A stretch of 64,000 bases of DNA from Clostridium isatidis (lineage in GTDB: Bacteria; Bacillota; Clostridia; Clostridiales; Clostridiaceae). Position 1 is the first letter of the stretch. Each line of letters opens with the position of its first letter. Below, piece by piece: positions 63,045 to 64,000 of this stretch. The notes beneath the pieces are model-generated. The model saw only the letters and a list, made by a program, of their open reading frames with translations, was not told the origin of the DNA and did no database searches. Location: NCBI RefSeq assembly GCF_002285495.1, contig NZ_CP016786.1, positions 1,502,001-1,566,000 on the forward strand, in the 5' to 3' direction. The translations under genes were made by a program, and so were the position numbers.

Positions 63045-64000
63045 TTAAATAATAAGACAACTTTTATCTATATTTATTCTTTCCATATCTTTATAAGGAA
63101 TTTTAACTGTTTCTTTAAAAGAATTATGATAATACAAATTGTTCTTAGTTAATAGGAAACCATCTTTTCCACTGCTAAAGATAGTATTATCATAAATAGC
63201 ATAAATAAACTCTCCCTCTTCAATTTTAAGATATGATTTTAATGCATTTAAAACTTTTTTATTTGCATTAGCACTCTCTCCATTAATATATAATCTATTT
63301 CTTAAATCCTTAATATTTATTATTGATAAATATTCAACTAAATATTTTAATAATTCAATTTCATCTTTAAATTCTGATAAATATCTTTTTTCTTTTTGTA
63401 TTTTTACTTCATCGTCTTTTATTTTCTCATTTACTTTCTTTTCTTCATCTTTATAAGGATTTATATCACTATCATATTTTATTCTAAATAAAATATATTC
63501 AATTATAAATTCTATTCTTTTTTAATTTTTCTTGAAAAATATCAAAAGCATTTCCTAATATAGTTTTTAATAATTCATTGTCTACAACATTATTAAAATT
63601 AAAATAATTTTAAGTTTATCTTCTATAATTTCTTCTTTTCCTGATAAAAACTTATTATTTTTAATAACAAATATTATATATTCAATTATATCTCTAAATA
63701 TTTCAAGTTCACTACTTCCAACAAGGTTTACATTCATTAGAATCCAATTAATACACAAAGTATTTCTATTAAATTCTACTTTTCCAATATCTTCTATTTG
63801 TAATATTTAAATGCCCTCTTTAAATTATCTATAAGATTATAATTGAAATTAATTTTTTCTTCCTAAAAAATTGCATTATTTCCTAAATCTCTTTCAAATA
63901 TTTTTCTACTGTCTTTAAAAATATCATCTAATTTTTTTCATAATACTATACACTTACTAAATTCTATACATTCTTCTTCCATCGCTTTAGCAAACTTTTC
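63045..64000 (-). pseudogene. Decaying gene with multiple stops and frameshifts
   Basis: Between 63521 and 63045 the minus strand has a 159-codon open frame with no start codon, ending GEFIYAIYDNTIFSSGKDGF and LLTKNNLYYHNSFKETVKIP, which looks like a bacterial PH-like domain. Further upstream the strand remains coding-like, but in changing frames with stops, for example GSSELEIFRDIIEYIIFVIK and, near the window edge, AKAMEEECIEFSKCIVL before a TGA. This is one or two old genes with several disabling mutations, continuing past the window. Confidence 0.7.

Noticed and set aside
1..64000. CRISPR arrays, tRNA or rRNA genes, prophage genes
   Set aside because: No regularly spaced repeats, cloverleaf sequences, rRNA-like conserved blocks or phage structural genes were seen.

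Overview
The window is low-GC DNA with short intergenic gaps, strong AGGAGG-type ribosome sites and many ATT/TTA-rich hairpin terminators. Together with a spore-specific Tlp small acid-soluble protein, a UvsE UV-damage endonuclease of the kind common in spore formers, glycyl-radical chemistry and many PTS systems, this points to a spore-forming Clostridium (sensu stricto). No rRNA, tRNA, CRISPR array or prophage is visible. The only mobile-element trace is a decayed IS200-type element near 56 kb.

Layout. 1-1.3 kb: end of a mannose-family PTS (IIC, IID). 1.3-12 kb: a minus-strand carbohydrate region made of an RpiR regulator, an alpha-glucoside PTS, a GH4 6-phospho-alpha-glucosidase, an IlvD/Edd-type dehydratase, a DeoR regulator, a NanE-like epimerase, an unassigned glycyl radical enzyme (GRE) and its activase. 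12-14.3 kb: a secreted beta-propeller, a DUF503 protein and a 50-residue protein. 14.3-17.9 kb: an OpuC-type osmoprotectant importer opposite a BusR-like GntR/RCK_C regulator. 18-21 kb: HMA-like protein, PHP phosphoesterase, ROK regulator, CPBP protease. 21-26 kb: polyamine genes (speE, speD) and molybdopterin genes (MOSC, moaC, moaA, divergent mogA). 26-28.4 kb: tlp, HDOD protein, VanY-like peptidase. 28.4-33.3 kb: a sucrose operon (scrA, scrR, scrB, scrK). 33.6-36 kb: acetyltransferase, deoC, a 67-residue protein and a rearranged ABC-transporter relic. 36-42 kb: a beta-glucoside PTS, 6-phospho-beta-glucosidase, HAD phosphatase, lipoprotein phosphatase and RpiR regulator. 42-50 kb: a decayed small gene, a chemoreceptor, a HAD hydrolase, a CotA-like multicopper oxidase, a PhoU-like protein, a repeat-bearing secreted protein and a PiT phosphate transporter. 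50-56 kb: ThpR-type phosphodiesterase, UvsE, SstT and an FtsX/LolD-type ABC pair. 56-64 kb: the IS200 relic, a heterodimeric ABC exporter with a MarR regulator, a hypothetical protein, bacteriohemerythrin, a glycerophosphodiesterase and a decaying gene at the right edge.

How it works together. The main theme is PTS-fed sugar use. Three separate EIIBC proteins (alpha-glucoside, sucrose, beta-glucoside) all lack a IIA domain, so they probably share an EIIA encoded elsewhere. Each sits with its own phospho-glycosidase and regulator. The least explained part is the DeoR-NanE-GRE-activase cluster. The GRE carries the Cys-x-Glu signature of radical eliminases rather than the Cys-Cys of pyruvate formate-lyase, and matching DNA repeats lie at the deoR and nanE promoters. 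Other points of interest are a probable c-di-AMP-controlled osmolyte uptake module, a laccase-like oxidase with a three-times repeated N-terminal motif in a presumed anaerobe, and several genes caught in the process of decay.
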